Assembly (NCBI RefSeq): GCF_001687545.1
Contig: NZ_CP016545.1
Span: forward strand, 977,001-1,041,000
Length of the DNA stretch: 64,000 nt
Direction: 5' to 3'
Origin: Paraurantiacibacter namhicola
GTDB lineage: Bacteria; Pseudomonadota; Alphaproteobacteria; Sphingomonadales; Sphingomonadaceae
Shown: in pieces, positions 39,233-47,090 of the stretch
Layout: each line of letters opens with the position of its first letter
Position numbering within the stretch: the stretch's first letter is position 1
The notes under the pieces: generated by a model
The model's input: only the letters and a program-made list of their open reading frames with translations
Database searches by the model: none
What the model was told of the DNA's origin: nothing
Program-made: the position numbers and the translations under genes

Positions 39233-40129
39233 ATGATTGGCAGGATATTCACAGCGGCGGCGTGCGCGCTGGCGGCGTTCGGTTTCGGGGCATCGCAGGC
39301 GCTGGCGCAGGAGGCTATCGCCCTGCCTTCCACCACCAAGTGGAAGATGGATTACGCGGAAAGCCACTGCGACCTGACGCGGCAATTCTCGGATGGCGAG
39401 AACACCGTCACGCTCAGCCTCAGCTCCTATGAACCGGGCGGCAGCTTCGCGATGGTGCTGTTCGTGGAGGCACCCGGGCTGCGTTTCAAGCATGGCGAAG
39501 CCGATGTGACGATGGGCGCGCTGGAGGTGCCGGAGAGCGAGTTCTACTTCGCGAGGTCGGGCCGCGAGACGATCCTGATCTTCAAGGACGAGTACAGTTT
39601 TGCCGCCGCTGCGCCGGTGGGCGAGACTATCCTGCGCCCCGGTTCGGCGCCGATGGAGGCCGCGCGCAAGGCCGAGTCCATCGCGCTCGGCGGCCTGCTG
39701 CGTGAACCGGTGGCGCTGCAGACCGGCAGCCTGGCGCCTGCGATGAAGGCGCTGCAGCAGTGCACGGCCAACCTCGTTGCGTATTGGGGCCTCGATGCGG
39801 AGCTGATCGGGAAGCTCACCCGCTATCCCAAGGCCCTGCGCGACGGGAACGAGATGCTGTTCCGCGCCGACTTCCCGGTCATGGCGGCAAGCCGGCGGAG
39901 CGGGGCGATCGTGCGCGTCAGGGTGCTGGTGGACGAGACCGGCGCAGCGACCGATTGCCTCGTCCAGATCAGCACCGGTTCCGAACCCTTCGACCGCGCG
40001 ACCTGTGAAGGCATCATGCGGCGCGGCCGGTTCAGCCCGGCGCTCGACAGCCAGGGCAATCCCGTGCCGTGGTACTGGACCACGCGGGTGACCTGGACGT
40101 CCGACTTGCCCGGTAACGAGCAGATGTAG
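39233..40129 (+). CDS. Secreted protein with TonB C-terminal-like domain
   Basis: The protein has 298 residues from ATG at 39233. The signal peptide ends in QALAQ. The middle part is unassigned. The last ~95 residues match the TonB/TolA C-terminal fold (GAIVRVRVLVDETGAATDC, then FDRATCEGIMRRGRFSPALD, ending in YWTTRVTW). No N-terminal membrane anchor is retained, so it is not a classical TonB. Role unclear. Confidence 0.78.
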   Translation: MIGRIFTAAACALAAFGFGASQALAQEAIALPSTTKWKMDYAESHCDLTRQFSDGENTVTLSLSSYEPGGSFAMVLFVEAPGLRFKHGEADVTMGALEVPESEFYFARSGRETILIFKDEYSFAAAAPVGETILRPGSAPMEAARKAESIALGGLLREPVALQTGSLAPAMKALQQCTANLVAYWGLDAELIGKLTRYPKALRDGNEMLFRADFPVMAASRRSGAIVRVRVLVDETGAATDCLVQISTGSEPFDRATCEGIMRRGRFSPALDSQGNPVPWYWTTRVTWTSDLPGNEQM

Positions 40130-40176
40130 CGAGGGCGCGCAGCCCTCGCTCACCATCCGCGCCGCGCGGCCTGCGT

Positions 40177-41505
40177 CTAGACCGCTTTCAGCGCCTGCTC
40201 GAAGTCGGCGATCAGGTCGTCGGCATCCTCGATGCCGATGCTGATGCGCACCAGCTCGTCCGAGATGCCCAGTTCCGTCCGGCGGCCTTCGGGCACGGAG
40301 AGGTGCGTCATGCTGGCCGGGTGACTGGCGAGCGTCTCGGTGCCGCCCAGGCTCACCGCCAGCTTCGCCACCTTCAGCGCGTCAAGGAAGCGGAAGCAGG
40401 CCTCCTCACCGCCCTTGATGAAGACGGAGAAGGTGCTGCCTGCACCCAGGCAGTGCCGGTCGTAGATGTCCTGCTGGCGCGCGTCCTTGATGTGGCCCAG
40501 ATAGCCCAGGCCATTGACCTTGGGGTGGTCCTTCAGGAAGTCGCAGACCTTCGCCGCGTTCTCGCCCGCGCGCTGCATGCGCAGTTCCACGGTTTCCAGC
40601 GACCGCATCAGCATCCACGCCGTGTTCGGGTCCGCGATGCCGCCCATCGTGTTGCGCAGCGCACGGACCGGGTCCATCCACTTCTTGGCGCCCGCGATGG
40701 AGCCGGCGACGAGGTCCGAATGGCCGCCGACATACTTGGTCAGCGAGTAGACGACGATGTCCGCGCCGTGGTCCAGCGGGCGCTGCCACAGGGGCCCCAG
40801 GAACGTGTTGTCGATGGCGATGGGGCAGGACCAGTCGAGTGCCGCGTCGCGGGCTTCCTTTACCATTTCGATATCGACCAGCGCATTGGTCGGGTTGCCC
40901 GGGCTTTCGAGGTAGATCATGGCGACCTTGCCGCCGTTCTCGCTCGCCTTGGCCTTGGCCTGTTCCAGCACGCCGTCGAAGGTCTCGCGGTCCGCGCCTG
41001 CGGGGAAGGCGATGTAGTTCACACCGAACTTGCTCAGCACCTTGGCGACGAAGCCTTCGGAGGCGGCGTAGAGCGGGCCGGAATGGACGATCACGTCGCC
41101 CTGGCTGCACATGGCCAGCATCAGCACGCAGATGGCGGTCATGCCGCTGGAGAAGCACAGCGCGTCCTCCGCCCCGTCCCAGATGGCGAGCCGGTCTTCC
41201 AGGATCTCCTGGTTCGGGCCGTTGAAGCGCGAGTACACGAGGCCCTCGGCCCCGCCTTCGCGGATGCCGGTCAGGCCTTCGAAGTGCCGTTTGCCCGCCG
41301 CCGCATTCTCGAATGCGAAGGTGGAGGTGAGGAAGATGGGTGCCTTCAGGCTGCCTTCGGACAGGGCGGGATCATAGCCGTGACCCATCATCAGCGTGGC
41401 AGGCTTCAGCTGGCGGCCGCCGATCGTGGTCGCCTCCGGCTTGGGCTTGCGGCGCGGGGTGGGCTTGCCCTGGGCATTGTCGGGAGTGTGAGGTGCGTCG
41501 GTCAT
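40177..41505 (-). CDS. PLP-dependent Cys/Met metabolism enzyme (cystathionine gamma-synthase family)
   Basis: The enzyme has 442 residues. The N-terminus is a charged ~30-residue extension. The fold-type-I motifs are FSSGMTAICVLML, IYLESPGNPTNALVDIE, the Asp in CPIAIDNTFLGPLW, and the PLP lysine in YSLTKYVGGHSDL. Family members use O-activated homoserine or cystathionine. Exact substrate unknown. The leader upstream is structured and covers the ribosome site. Confidence 0.92.
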   Translation of the reverse strand: MTDAPHTPDNAQGKPTPRRKPKPEATTIGGRQLKPATLMMGHGYDPALSEGSLKAPIFLTSTFAFENAAAGKRHFEGLTGIREGGAEGLVYSRFNGPNQEILEDRLAIWDGAEDALCFSSGMTAICVLMLAMCSQGDVIVHSGPLYAASEGFVAKVLSKFGVNYIAFPAGADRETFDGVLEQAKAKASENGGKVAMIYLESPGNPTNALVDIEMVKEARDAALDWSCPIAIDNTFLGPLWQRPLDHGADIVVYSLTKYVGGHSDLVAGSIAGAKKWMDPVRALRNTMGGIADPNTAWMLMRSLETVELRMQRAGENAAKVCDFLKDHPKVNGLGYLGHIKDARQQDIYDRHCLGAGSTFSVFIKGGEEACFRFLDALKVAKLAVSLGGTETLASHPASMTHLSVPEGRRTELGISDELVRISIGIEDADDLIADFEQALKAV

Positions 41506-41600
41506 CGGGCGTCCTTCCTGAACTTGGCGCCCCCAGGAAGGCGGGAGCTGGTCTGACGGCCTGCGGGCGGCCCGCCCCTAACCTCCTCAGGGGCGCATCT
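41506..41600 (-). promoter_or_regulatory. Structured 5' leader of the Cys/Met enzyme gene
   Basis: Read on the minus strand, three nested or consecutive stems are visible: GCCCCT...AGGGGC, GGCGGG...CCCGCC, and CTTCCTG (41534-41540)...CAGGAAG (41514-41520). The last hairpin's right arm contains the AGGAAGGA ribosome site six nucleotides before the start. This fits translational control by a riboswitch or other leader. It does not match the SAM-II or SAM-I consensus that I know, so the class is unassigned. The rest of the 341-bp gap (41601-41846) holds a tandem TGTTACAGG pair near 41713-41728 and no gene. Confidence 0.5.
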
Positions 41601-41846
41601 CCCGATGCCGAAACTGGTTTCACGCGCAAGTACTTGGGGGACGGGGCGAAGGCAAGCGGCGGCTGCGGGCGAGGGCGCGCCGTTCAGCTTCCGGGGCGCG
41701 AAGCTGAAAGGTGTTACAGGTGTTACAGTGTTCAGGGGGAGAAAAGTGGCGGCGGAATCGGGGTGTATGTGCAGGAAGTGAGGAGGGAGCGGGTTGGTCA
41801 TGTGCAGTGGCTTGCGCTAGGTCTATTCGAGTAGGAAACACTTGAT

Positions 41847-42266
41847 ATGACGATGGCAATTGCTGGATTGAATCATCTCACTTTGGCCGTGTCTGACTCG
41901 GACCGGTCCATTTCATTCTATCGTGACATTCTCGGCTTTCACCAAAGAGCCGTTTCGGATGAGAGCGCTTATTTTGAAGCGGGTAGCCTCTGGCTTTGCC
42001 TGTCGCTCGACGAAAAAATGACTGATACCCGCGATGCGACTTACAGCCACGTCGCGTTCGATGTGCCGGAAGACTATTTCGCTGCGATGAGCGAAACGCT
42101 CGCAGCGTGTACGAATGCCTGGCAAGACAATTCCAGCGAAGGTGCATCGCACTACTTTCTCGATCCCGACGGTCACAAACTTGAAATCCATGTCGGCTCC
42201 CTGGCGTCGAGGCTCCAGCATCACCGGCAAAATCCTGCGAAAGGCGTGCGGGTGTTCGATGACTGA
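41847..42266 (+). CDS. FosA-like glyoxalase-fold protein
   Basis: The protein has 139 residues and closely follows FosA fosfomycin:glutathione transferases over its whole length: GLNHLTLAVSDSDRSISFYR, then GSLWLCLSLDE, then SHYFLDPDGHKLEIHVGSLA and SRL. Metal ligands (His10, His near YSHVAF, Glu in KLEIHV) and the potassium-loop Ser-Glu-Gly are kept. The basic Lys and Arg expected before and within the N-x-SEG loop are replaced (WQDNSSEG). So fosfomycin may not be the substrate. Lower GC than neighbours. Coupled to the next gene. Confidence 0.85.
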   Translation: MTMAIAGLNHLTLAVSDSDRSISFYRDILGFHQRAVSDESAYFEAGSLWLCLSLDEKMTDTRDATYSHVAFDVPEDYFAAMSETLAACTNAWQDNSSEGASHYFLDPDGHKLEIHVGSLASRLQHHRQNPAKGVRVFDD

Positions 42267-42834
42267 CATCTATCTTGTTCGTCATGGACAGACCGAGTGG
42301 AATGCTTCTGGTCGGTTCCAGGGTCAACTCGACTCATCGTTGACAGAACTCGGGATCCTGCAGGCAAGAATGATTGGCTACCACTTATCTCGGCTCGATG
42401 TCGAGTTCGACAGGGTATTGGTGAGTCCGCTGGGTCGTTGCCAGCAGACTGTTTCCGAAATCCGGAAATGCGGAGTTTTTCCGGAACCGGAGCCGGATGA
42501 ATGCTTGGCCGAAGTTTCGCTTGGGTCGTGGGACGGACTGACCAATTTCGATATCGTTAACCAGTCACCCGATCTGCTTGAAGGAACGTCGGCGTTCGAT
42601 TGGTATTTTCGGTCTCCCGACGGCGAGAGCTACGAAGCAGCATATGCACGTGCTTCGAAATGGCTTGATAAACAGTCGGGTACTGTCCTCGCAGTGTCCC
42701 ATGGCCTGGTCGGTCGACTCATTCGGGGAGCCTATCTAGGACTGACGCAGGTGGAGACGCTCTCGCTTCCCGTCCCTCAGGACATCGTCTGGCATCTGTC
42801 CAATGGCGAAATCGGCGCGATGACCGTGGTTTGA
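42259..42834 (+). CDS. Histidine phosphatase superfamily protein
   Basis: The protein has 191 residues, starting with an ATG that overlaps the FosA-like gene's end by eight bases. The catalytic RHG motif is VRHGQTEWNASGRFQGQLD; SPLGRCQQTV holds the second Arg, and VSHGLVGRLI the second His. Small members are phosphatases of many substrates (phosphoglycerates, alpha-ribazole-P). Co-transcription and the shared AT-rich composition suggest the pair moved together. Confidence 0.92.
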   Translation: MTDIYLVRHGQTEWNASGRFQGQLDSSLTELGILQARMIGYHLSRLDVEFDRVLVSPLGRCQQTVSEIRKCGVFPEPEPDECLAEVSLGSWDGLTNFDIVNQSPDLLEGTSAFDWYFRSPDGESYEAAYARASKWLDKQSGTVLAVSHGLVGRLIRGAYLGLTQVETLSLPVPQDIVWHLSNGEIGAMTVV

Positions 42835-42872
42835 CATTGGGTGCAGCCTTGGGAGCCACCGTCTTGGTGGAC

Positions 42873-44408
42873 TTATATCACCGCCGCCACACCCCACACT
42901 GCCCCCACAATCAGTCCCACCCCCGCCAGGTCCAGCAGGAACCCTGCGCCGACCATGCGGCCAATTGCGATGCGTCCCGTGGCCCAGGCGATGGCGTTAG
43001 GGCCGGTGCCGGCGGGGAGCATGAAGCCCCAGCTTGCGGCCAGCGCGGCGGGCATGGCGAGCAGGATCGGGTCCGCGCCCAGCGCCACCACCAGCGCGCC
43101 GACCACGGGGATGATGCCCGTCGCAGTCGCAACATTGCTGGCGAATTCGGTGACGAGGATCACCAGCGCCACCAGTGCCAGCGCCACCAGCCATAGCGGT
43201 GCGCTCGCCAGCGGGAGGAGGGCCTGGCCCAGCCAGTCGGCAAGGCCGCTCGCGCCCATGCCTGCGGCCAGCGCCAGCCCGCCGCCGAACATCATGATGA
43301 CGCCCCATGGCGCACGGTCCGCCTCCGGCCAGGTGAGCAGCTTGCGGCCCGTCCCGTCCGGCAGCAGGAACAGCGCGAGGCCCGCCGCGACCGCAATGGT
43401 CCCGTCCGTCAGCGAGCCTTCGGGCACGAAGGGCAGCAGCAGCGGGCGGAAGGTCCAGAGCGCAAAGGTGATCGCGATGACGGGTAGCAGACGCCGCTCC
43501 GCACTGGACCATGGCCGGTGATCGTCGATCGCCGCGCGGGCTGCCGCCACATCGAACGGATGCGCCGCCACGCGCTGCACCTTGGCGATGATGAAGGCGG
43601 CGAGGGGGATGCCCACAATCACGACTGGCAGGCCGTAAGCCATCCACTCGGTGAAGCTGATGCGCGTGCCGGTGATCTCGTCGATCAGGCCCACGGCGAT
43701 GGCGTTGGTCGGGCTGCCCACCAGCGTGCCGAGCCCGCCGATGCTGGCGGCAAAGGCGATGCCCATGGGGAGGGCGCCTGATAAACCGTCCCTGCTTCCT
43801 TCTCGGTCATCGCGATCGGCATCGCCGCGCGGCGATCCATCTCCGGCGGTTCCGGCTTGAGATGCCGGTTGATGGATTGCCGCGGCGCCTGCGGCTCCTC
43901 GCAATGACGGGGAGGAGGTCTCGCCGCCCGCCAAAACCGCCAGCGCCATGGGCATCATGATCAGGCTGGTCGAGGTGTTGGAAATGATCATCGAGAGCAG
44001 CGCTGCGCTCACCATGAAGGCCAGCAACAGCCGCGCCTGTCCGCCGCTGCTGCCGATGGTCTTCAGGATGGCGAGCGACAGGCGGCGGTGCAGGCCTGTC
44101 CGCTCGATGGCCAGCGCCAGGAATGCGCCGCCAAGGATCAGGAACAGGATGGGCGAGTAGTAAGCGCTCGCCGTGGCCTTGGCGTCCATCACGCCCGCCA
44201 GCGGCAGGACCAGGAAGGGCATCAGCGCGGTGGCCGTCAGCGGTATTGCCTCGGTCATCCACCACGCCGCCATAAGGAGGACCAGCCCCGCCACCAGCCA
44301 CGCCGCATCGGGCATGCCCGCGGGCGCAGGCAGGATCGCCGTGACAGCCAGCGCCAGCACGCCTGCCCAGAAACCGATCCGCTTTGCCGTCATCGTGCCC
44401 CCTCGCAA
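42873..44408 (-). CDS. SLC13 / DASS-family anion transporter with inserted loop
   Basis: The protein has 511 residues and about eleven membrane helices, with TEAIPLTATALMPFLVLPLA, then IISNTSTSLIMMPMALA, then GTLVGSPTNAIAVGL and EFASNVATATGIIPV, typical of the divalent-anion:sodium symporter family (dicarboxylates, citrate or sulfate). Residues ~166-203 are an atypical hydrophilic insert (SPSLRGAAGAAAIHQPASQA and so on) coded by a palindromic element. The transporter reads through it in frame. The substrate is unknown. Confidence 0.9.
   Translation of the reverse strand: MRGGTMTAKRIGFWAGVLALAVTAILPAPAGMPDAAWLVAGLVLLMAAWWMTEAIPLTATALMPFLVLPLAGVMDAKATASAYYSPILFLILGGAFLALAIERTGLHRRLSLAILKTIGSSGGQARLLLAFMVSAALLSMIISNTSTSLIMMPMALAVLAGGETSSPSLRGAAGAAAIHQPASQAGTAGDGSPRGDADRDDREGSRDGLSGALPMGIAFAASIGGLGTLVGSPTNAIAVGLIDEITGTRISFTEWMAYGLPVVIVGIPLAAFIIAKVQRVAAHPFDVAAARAAIDDHRPWSSAERRLLPVIAITFALWTFRPLLLPFVPEGSLTDGTIAVAAGLALFLLPDGTGRKLLTWPEADRAPWGVIMMFGGGLALAAGMGASGLADWLGQALLPLASAPLWLVALALVALVILVTEFASNVATATGIIPVVGALVVALGADPILLAMPAALAASWGFMLPAGTGPNAIAWATGRIAIGRMVGAGFLLDLAGVGLIVGAVWGVAAVI
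43800..43912. repeat. Palindromic repeat element inside the SLC13 gene
   Basis: The plus-strand arms GTCATCGCGATCGGCATCGC...GATCCATC (43806-43841) and GATGGATTGCCGCGG...CTCCTCGCAATGAC (43871-43908) are imperfect reverse complements around a ~29-nt centre. The arm sequence GTCATTGCGAGGAG...GCGGCAATCCATC is a familiar dispersed bacterial repeat consensus, recalled from general knowledge. It is read as protein in frame, like the Rickettsia palindromic elements. Confidence 0.8.
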
Positions 44409-44450
44409 GCGGCGCTTGCCGCCGTTCCCCGCGCGCCATATGGCGGGCGC

Positions 44451-44723
44451 ATGGACTGGAAGGCAAGCGCGAAGGCGGCGGCAAAGGCGGTGCTTTACGG
44501 TGCGCTGGCCGGGGCGGCGCTGCCGCTCATGATCACGATCTTCATCGGCGCGCTGATCTACACGGTGCTACTAGGCCTTGCATCCAGCACGGGCGGGGGA
44601 GCGCTCGTCGTCGGCTTCTTCGCCATGGTCGCCGGGGTCGTTATTGCGCAGACGTGGTGGAGTTCAGCGCGCCGTGACAAGGTGGAGCAGGGAAGCGAAC
44701 GGATCGCCGAGGTCTTTTCCTGA
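44451..44723 (+). CDS. Small membrane protein
   Basis: The protein has 90 residues. Two membrane helices (GALAGAALPLMITIFIGALI and VVGFFAMVAGVVIAQTW) with a basic C-terminal SSARRDKVEQG tail. Function unknown. The ATG follows the divergent SLC13 gene by 42 bp. Confidence 0.55.
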   Translation: MDWKASAKAAAKAVLYGALAGAALPLMITIFIGALIYTVLLGLASSTGGGALVVGFFAMVAGVVIAQTWWSSARRDKVEQGSERIAEVFS

Positions 44724-44727
44724 CCTC

Positions 44728-44979
44728 TCAACCGCCGAACAGGCGGCGTAGGGGCGATGGCTTTTGCGGCGGCGTCTCGCCGGTCGCGCGGAACAGGTTG
44801 TGCGCCAGCTGCACGGCCTGTTGCTGCGTCAGGAGCAGCGCCTGGCTATGCGCCGCCTCGCTGTCATCGGAGCCGCTGCTGCGGGTTTGCAGCGTCAGCA
44901 TCAGCGTCTCGCCCAGTGGACGCGCTTCCCAGCCCACCAAGGCGCCGTGATCGGGAATGGTGTTATCCGGCTGTGCCAT
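44728..44979 (-). CDS. Small hypothetical protein
   Basis: The protein has 83 residues from ATG 44979. It has a beta-rich N-terminal part (GWEARPLGETLMLTLQTRSS) and a helical LLLTQQQAVQLAHNLFRAT. Convergent with the small membrane protein gene. No family recognised. Confidence 0.55.
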   Translation of the reverse strand: MAQPDNTIPDHGALVGWEARPLGETLMLTLQTRSSGSDDSEAAHSQALLLTQQQAVQLAHNLFRATGETPPQKPSPLRRLFGG

Positions 44980-45059
44980 AAGGCGGGTCTGCTTTGCCGC
45001 GTATCTGCAGGCAAGGGCGCTGCGCGGACCATCCCGCCGGGGGACAGGTGGCGCATACG

Positions 45060-45097
45060 AAAAGCCCGGCCGATCCGCGAAGGGATGGCCGGGCCTG
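45060..45097 (-). terminator. Terminator after the infC transcript
   Basis: On the minus strand GCCCGGCCATCCC...GGATCGGCCGGGC is a long GC hairpin followed by TTTTCG. The plus-side arms are 45064-45071 and 45087-45094, extended by ATCC/GGAT. It lies 28 bp past the stop of the gene at 45125-45370. Confidence 0.7.
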
Positions 45098-45124
45098 TTG
45101 TAGCGCCCTGCTGTTCGCGCACGG

Positions 45125-45370
45125 TCAGTCCCGAAAATCGAGCGGCGCGGCGGCGCCGCCGGACAGGTGCGGTGCGGGCGGTTTTGGCGGATCGGCTGGC
45201 ATGCCGCTGCCGGGCGGCGGTGTGTCCTTACCGTCGCCGCGCTTCGATGGGCGCTGTCGCTTCCCCCCGATGCGTGAAGCAAAGCCGGCGAAGCGCGTCA
45301 GCCACTCCGCCGTCTCGCGTTTCCTGCCTAGGTTGAATAGAGGCCTGCGGAAGTGCCGCGGCCCGCTCAT
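45125..45370 (-). CDS. Small basic protein translationally coupled to infC
   Basis: The open frame has 81 codons. Its ATG overlaps the infC stop (ATGA). It is rich in Arg and Pro ([20 protein letters not shown], then a Pro-rich C-terminus). It shares a frame with an overlapping reading of infC, so it could be partly a composition artefact, but the overlapping start and the following terminator favour a real gene. No family recognised. Confidence 0.45.
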   Translation of the reverse strand: MSGPRHFRRPLFNLGRKRETAEWLTRFAGFASRIGGKRQRPSKRGDGKDTPPPGSGMPADPPKPPAPHLSGGAAAPLDFRD

Positions 45371-45909
45371 TTGGGTGCCAGCACCATCAGCATCTGGCGG
45401 CCTTCGAGGCGCGGGAAGGCTTCCACCTTCGCGATTTCCTCTGTGTCGTCCTGCACGCGGCGCAGCAGGTCCATACCCAGGTTCTGGTGCGCCATTTCGC
45501 GCCCGCGGAACCGCAGGGTGACCTTCACCTTGTCGCCGTTTTCGATGAACTTGTTCACGTTGCGCATCTTCACGTCGTAATCGTGCGTGTCGATGTTCGG
45601 GCGCATCTTGACCTCTTTGATGTCCTGGGTCTTCTGCGTCTTGCGGGCAGCGTTGGCCTTCTTCTGCGCTTCGTAGCGGTACTTGCCGACATCGAGGAAC
45701 TTGCACACGGGCGGGTCCGCATTGGGGGACACCTCGACCAGGTTGAGGCCCAGCTCGTTGGCCTGCTCGGTCGCTTCCTTCGTGTACATGACGCCAAGGT
45801 TCTCACCCTGGTCGTCGATTACGCGGACTTTGTTCGATTGGATCATCTGATCGTAGCGCGGGCCGCTTTTCACGGGCATTTGCATGCTGCGCCGGGGTGG
45901 ACGGGCTAT
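45367..45909 (-). CDS. infC: Translation initiation factor IF-3
   Basis: The protein has 180 residues if the start is ATA at 45909. AAGGAG lies eight nucleotides before that codon, and translation gives (M)[15 protein letters not shown], the usual alphaproteobacterial N-terminus. ATG codons downstream (45885, 45879) lack a ribosome site. The N-domain ([35 protein letters not shown]) and C-domain ([20 protein letters not shown], then REMAHQNLG) are complete. Non-AUG starts support autoregulation by IF-3 in other bacteria. Confidence 0.93.
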   Translation of the reverse strand: MARPPRRSMQMPVKSGPRYDQMIQSNKVRVIDDQGENLGVMYTKEATEQANELGLNLVEVSPNADPPVCKFLDVGKYRYEAQKKANAARKTQKTQDIKEVKMRPNIDTHDYDVKMRNVNKFIENGDKVKVTLRFRGREMAHQNLGMDLLRRVQDDTEEIAKVEAFPRLEGRQMLMVLAPK

Positions 45910-46337
45910 GGGGTATTCTCCTTGATTCTGCCAAAAGTGCGGGGTGCGATATAGGGCGGCACAGGGGGAATTGCTAGCTAGTTTCCTGCGGTGTGGGACG
46001 GTGGTTGTCCATGCGCGACCTGTCGGTCGCTCGGATGTGTGGTGGCTCGGATGATTGTTTGTCTCATGCGCCCACCTCCGTGGGCGCGTCCTCGGTGCTG
46101 TTCCCTCCGCTTTGCTGCGGGGCACCTGCGGGCGGGCGGTCGCCCTTGCGGACCGCTGGTCGCGGACCGGGCTGGAGCTTTGCAAGTTATCTCATCCGGA
46201 GTCAGGACTAAGCTAATTTCCAAGCTCTAGTCCGGTTCGCCGACGGACGAACCGCAAGCGCGACCGCGCGCCGGCCGGTTAGGCCGTAGCCAAGCGGGCC
46301 GGACGGCCTGCGCCCGGCGCTTGAGGGCGCAAACAAA
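45910..46337. other. Gene-free interval between infC and pdeM
   Basis: No credible gene is seen in this ~428-bp region. It holds the infC promoter region (minus) near 45910-46050, and copy B of the dispersed repeat. GC-rich hairpins include GCGCCCAC...GTGGGCGC near 46068-46088. The right part, up to the pdeM stop, is unexplained GC-rich sequence with short inverted repeats (GCGGGCCGG and CCGGCCGG-like). Confidence 0.5.
46053..46165. repeat. Dispersed intergenic repeat, copy B
   Basis: It shares blocks GATTGTTTGT, GCGCGTCCTCG, CCTCCGCTTTGCTGCGG, CTGCGGGCGGGCG and CGCCCTTGCGG with 29962-30085 in the same order. Copy A has about eleven extra bases between the last two blocks. Confidence 0.6.
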
Positions 46338-47045
46338 TTACGCAGCTCTCCGCCACAAGGGAAACCGCGCGAGCCGCTCCTTCGTCGGCACCACCGCGTC
46401 GATCTCGTCCGCCGGTTGCAGCGCTTTCAGGATCGCGGGGTCGCCTGCGTTCATTCCGCCAGTCAATGCTCCGAAGGCGGGCAGAATCATGCGGCCGCAG
46501 GTCTGGTTCTCGCCGTGGCTCACCACCGCGCAGGGGCGGCGGATGTGGCGGCGGTGGATCGTCAGCTGGACGCGCGGGTGGTAATGGCCGGAGAGTTCGG
46601 GGCGCGTTTCGCCCTTCTGCGCGCGGTGCCGCAGGATCATGCCGTTCACCTCGACCTCTTCCGCCAGTTCGCCGCCATTGGCCGCTTCCATGTGCGGATC
46701 GTGGTTGCCGGTGATCCACACCCAGTCCACCGCGCGGGTCAGCGCCGCCAGCATGCCCGCGGCGTGCGGTTCCAGCCGGGTGCTGCCGCTGGAATCGTGG
46801 AAATTGTCGCCCAGCGTATAGACCCGCCGCGCGCCCGTCTCGCGAATGGCATTTGCCACCCGCTCCAGCGTTTCGCGGCTGTCGTAGGGCGGCACGAATT
46901 GCCCGTGGCGCGCAAAGAAGCTCGCCTTTTCAAGGTGAAGGTCCGCCACCAGCAATGCCCGTTCGCGCGGCCAGTAGACCGCATTCGAGCGCGTGAGGAC
47001 GAATTCCTCCCCGCAGAAGGGCAGTGTGAACGAAACGGGAACCAT
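46338..47045 (-). CDS. pdeM: Ligase-associated DNA-damage endonuclease PdeM (metallophosphoesterase)
   Basis: The protein has 235 residues. Calcineurin-type metal motifs are present in order: VADLHLEKASFF (D-x-H), TLGDNFHDS (GD), ITGNHDPH (GNHD) and LSGHYHPR (GHYH). FCGEEFVLTRSNAVYWP and the late PAFGALTGGM match the family. PdeM is usually encoded with the LigD/Lhr-type repair helicase and ligase genes, none of which is visible nearby. Confidence 0.9.
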   Translation of the reverse strand: MVPVSFTLPFCGEEFVLTRSNAVYWPRERALLVADLHLEKASFFARHGQFVPPYDSRETLERVANAIRETGARRVYTLGDNFHDSSGSTRLEPHAAGMLAALTRAVDWVWITGNHDPHMEAANGGELAEEVEVNGMILRHRAQKGETRPELSGHYHPRVQLTIHRRHIRRPCAVVSHGENQTCGRMILPAFGALTGGMNAGDPAILKALQPADEIDAVVPTKERLARFPLWRRAA

Positions 47046-47090
47046 GCGCGCCACTTGCCCCAGTCCGCTGCCCTTGGCAAGGGGTGTCCC

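Noticed and set aside
41506-41846. SAM-I or SAM-II riboswitch
   Set aside because: The conserved core sequences that I know for these classes are not found, so the leader is left unassigned.
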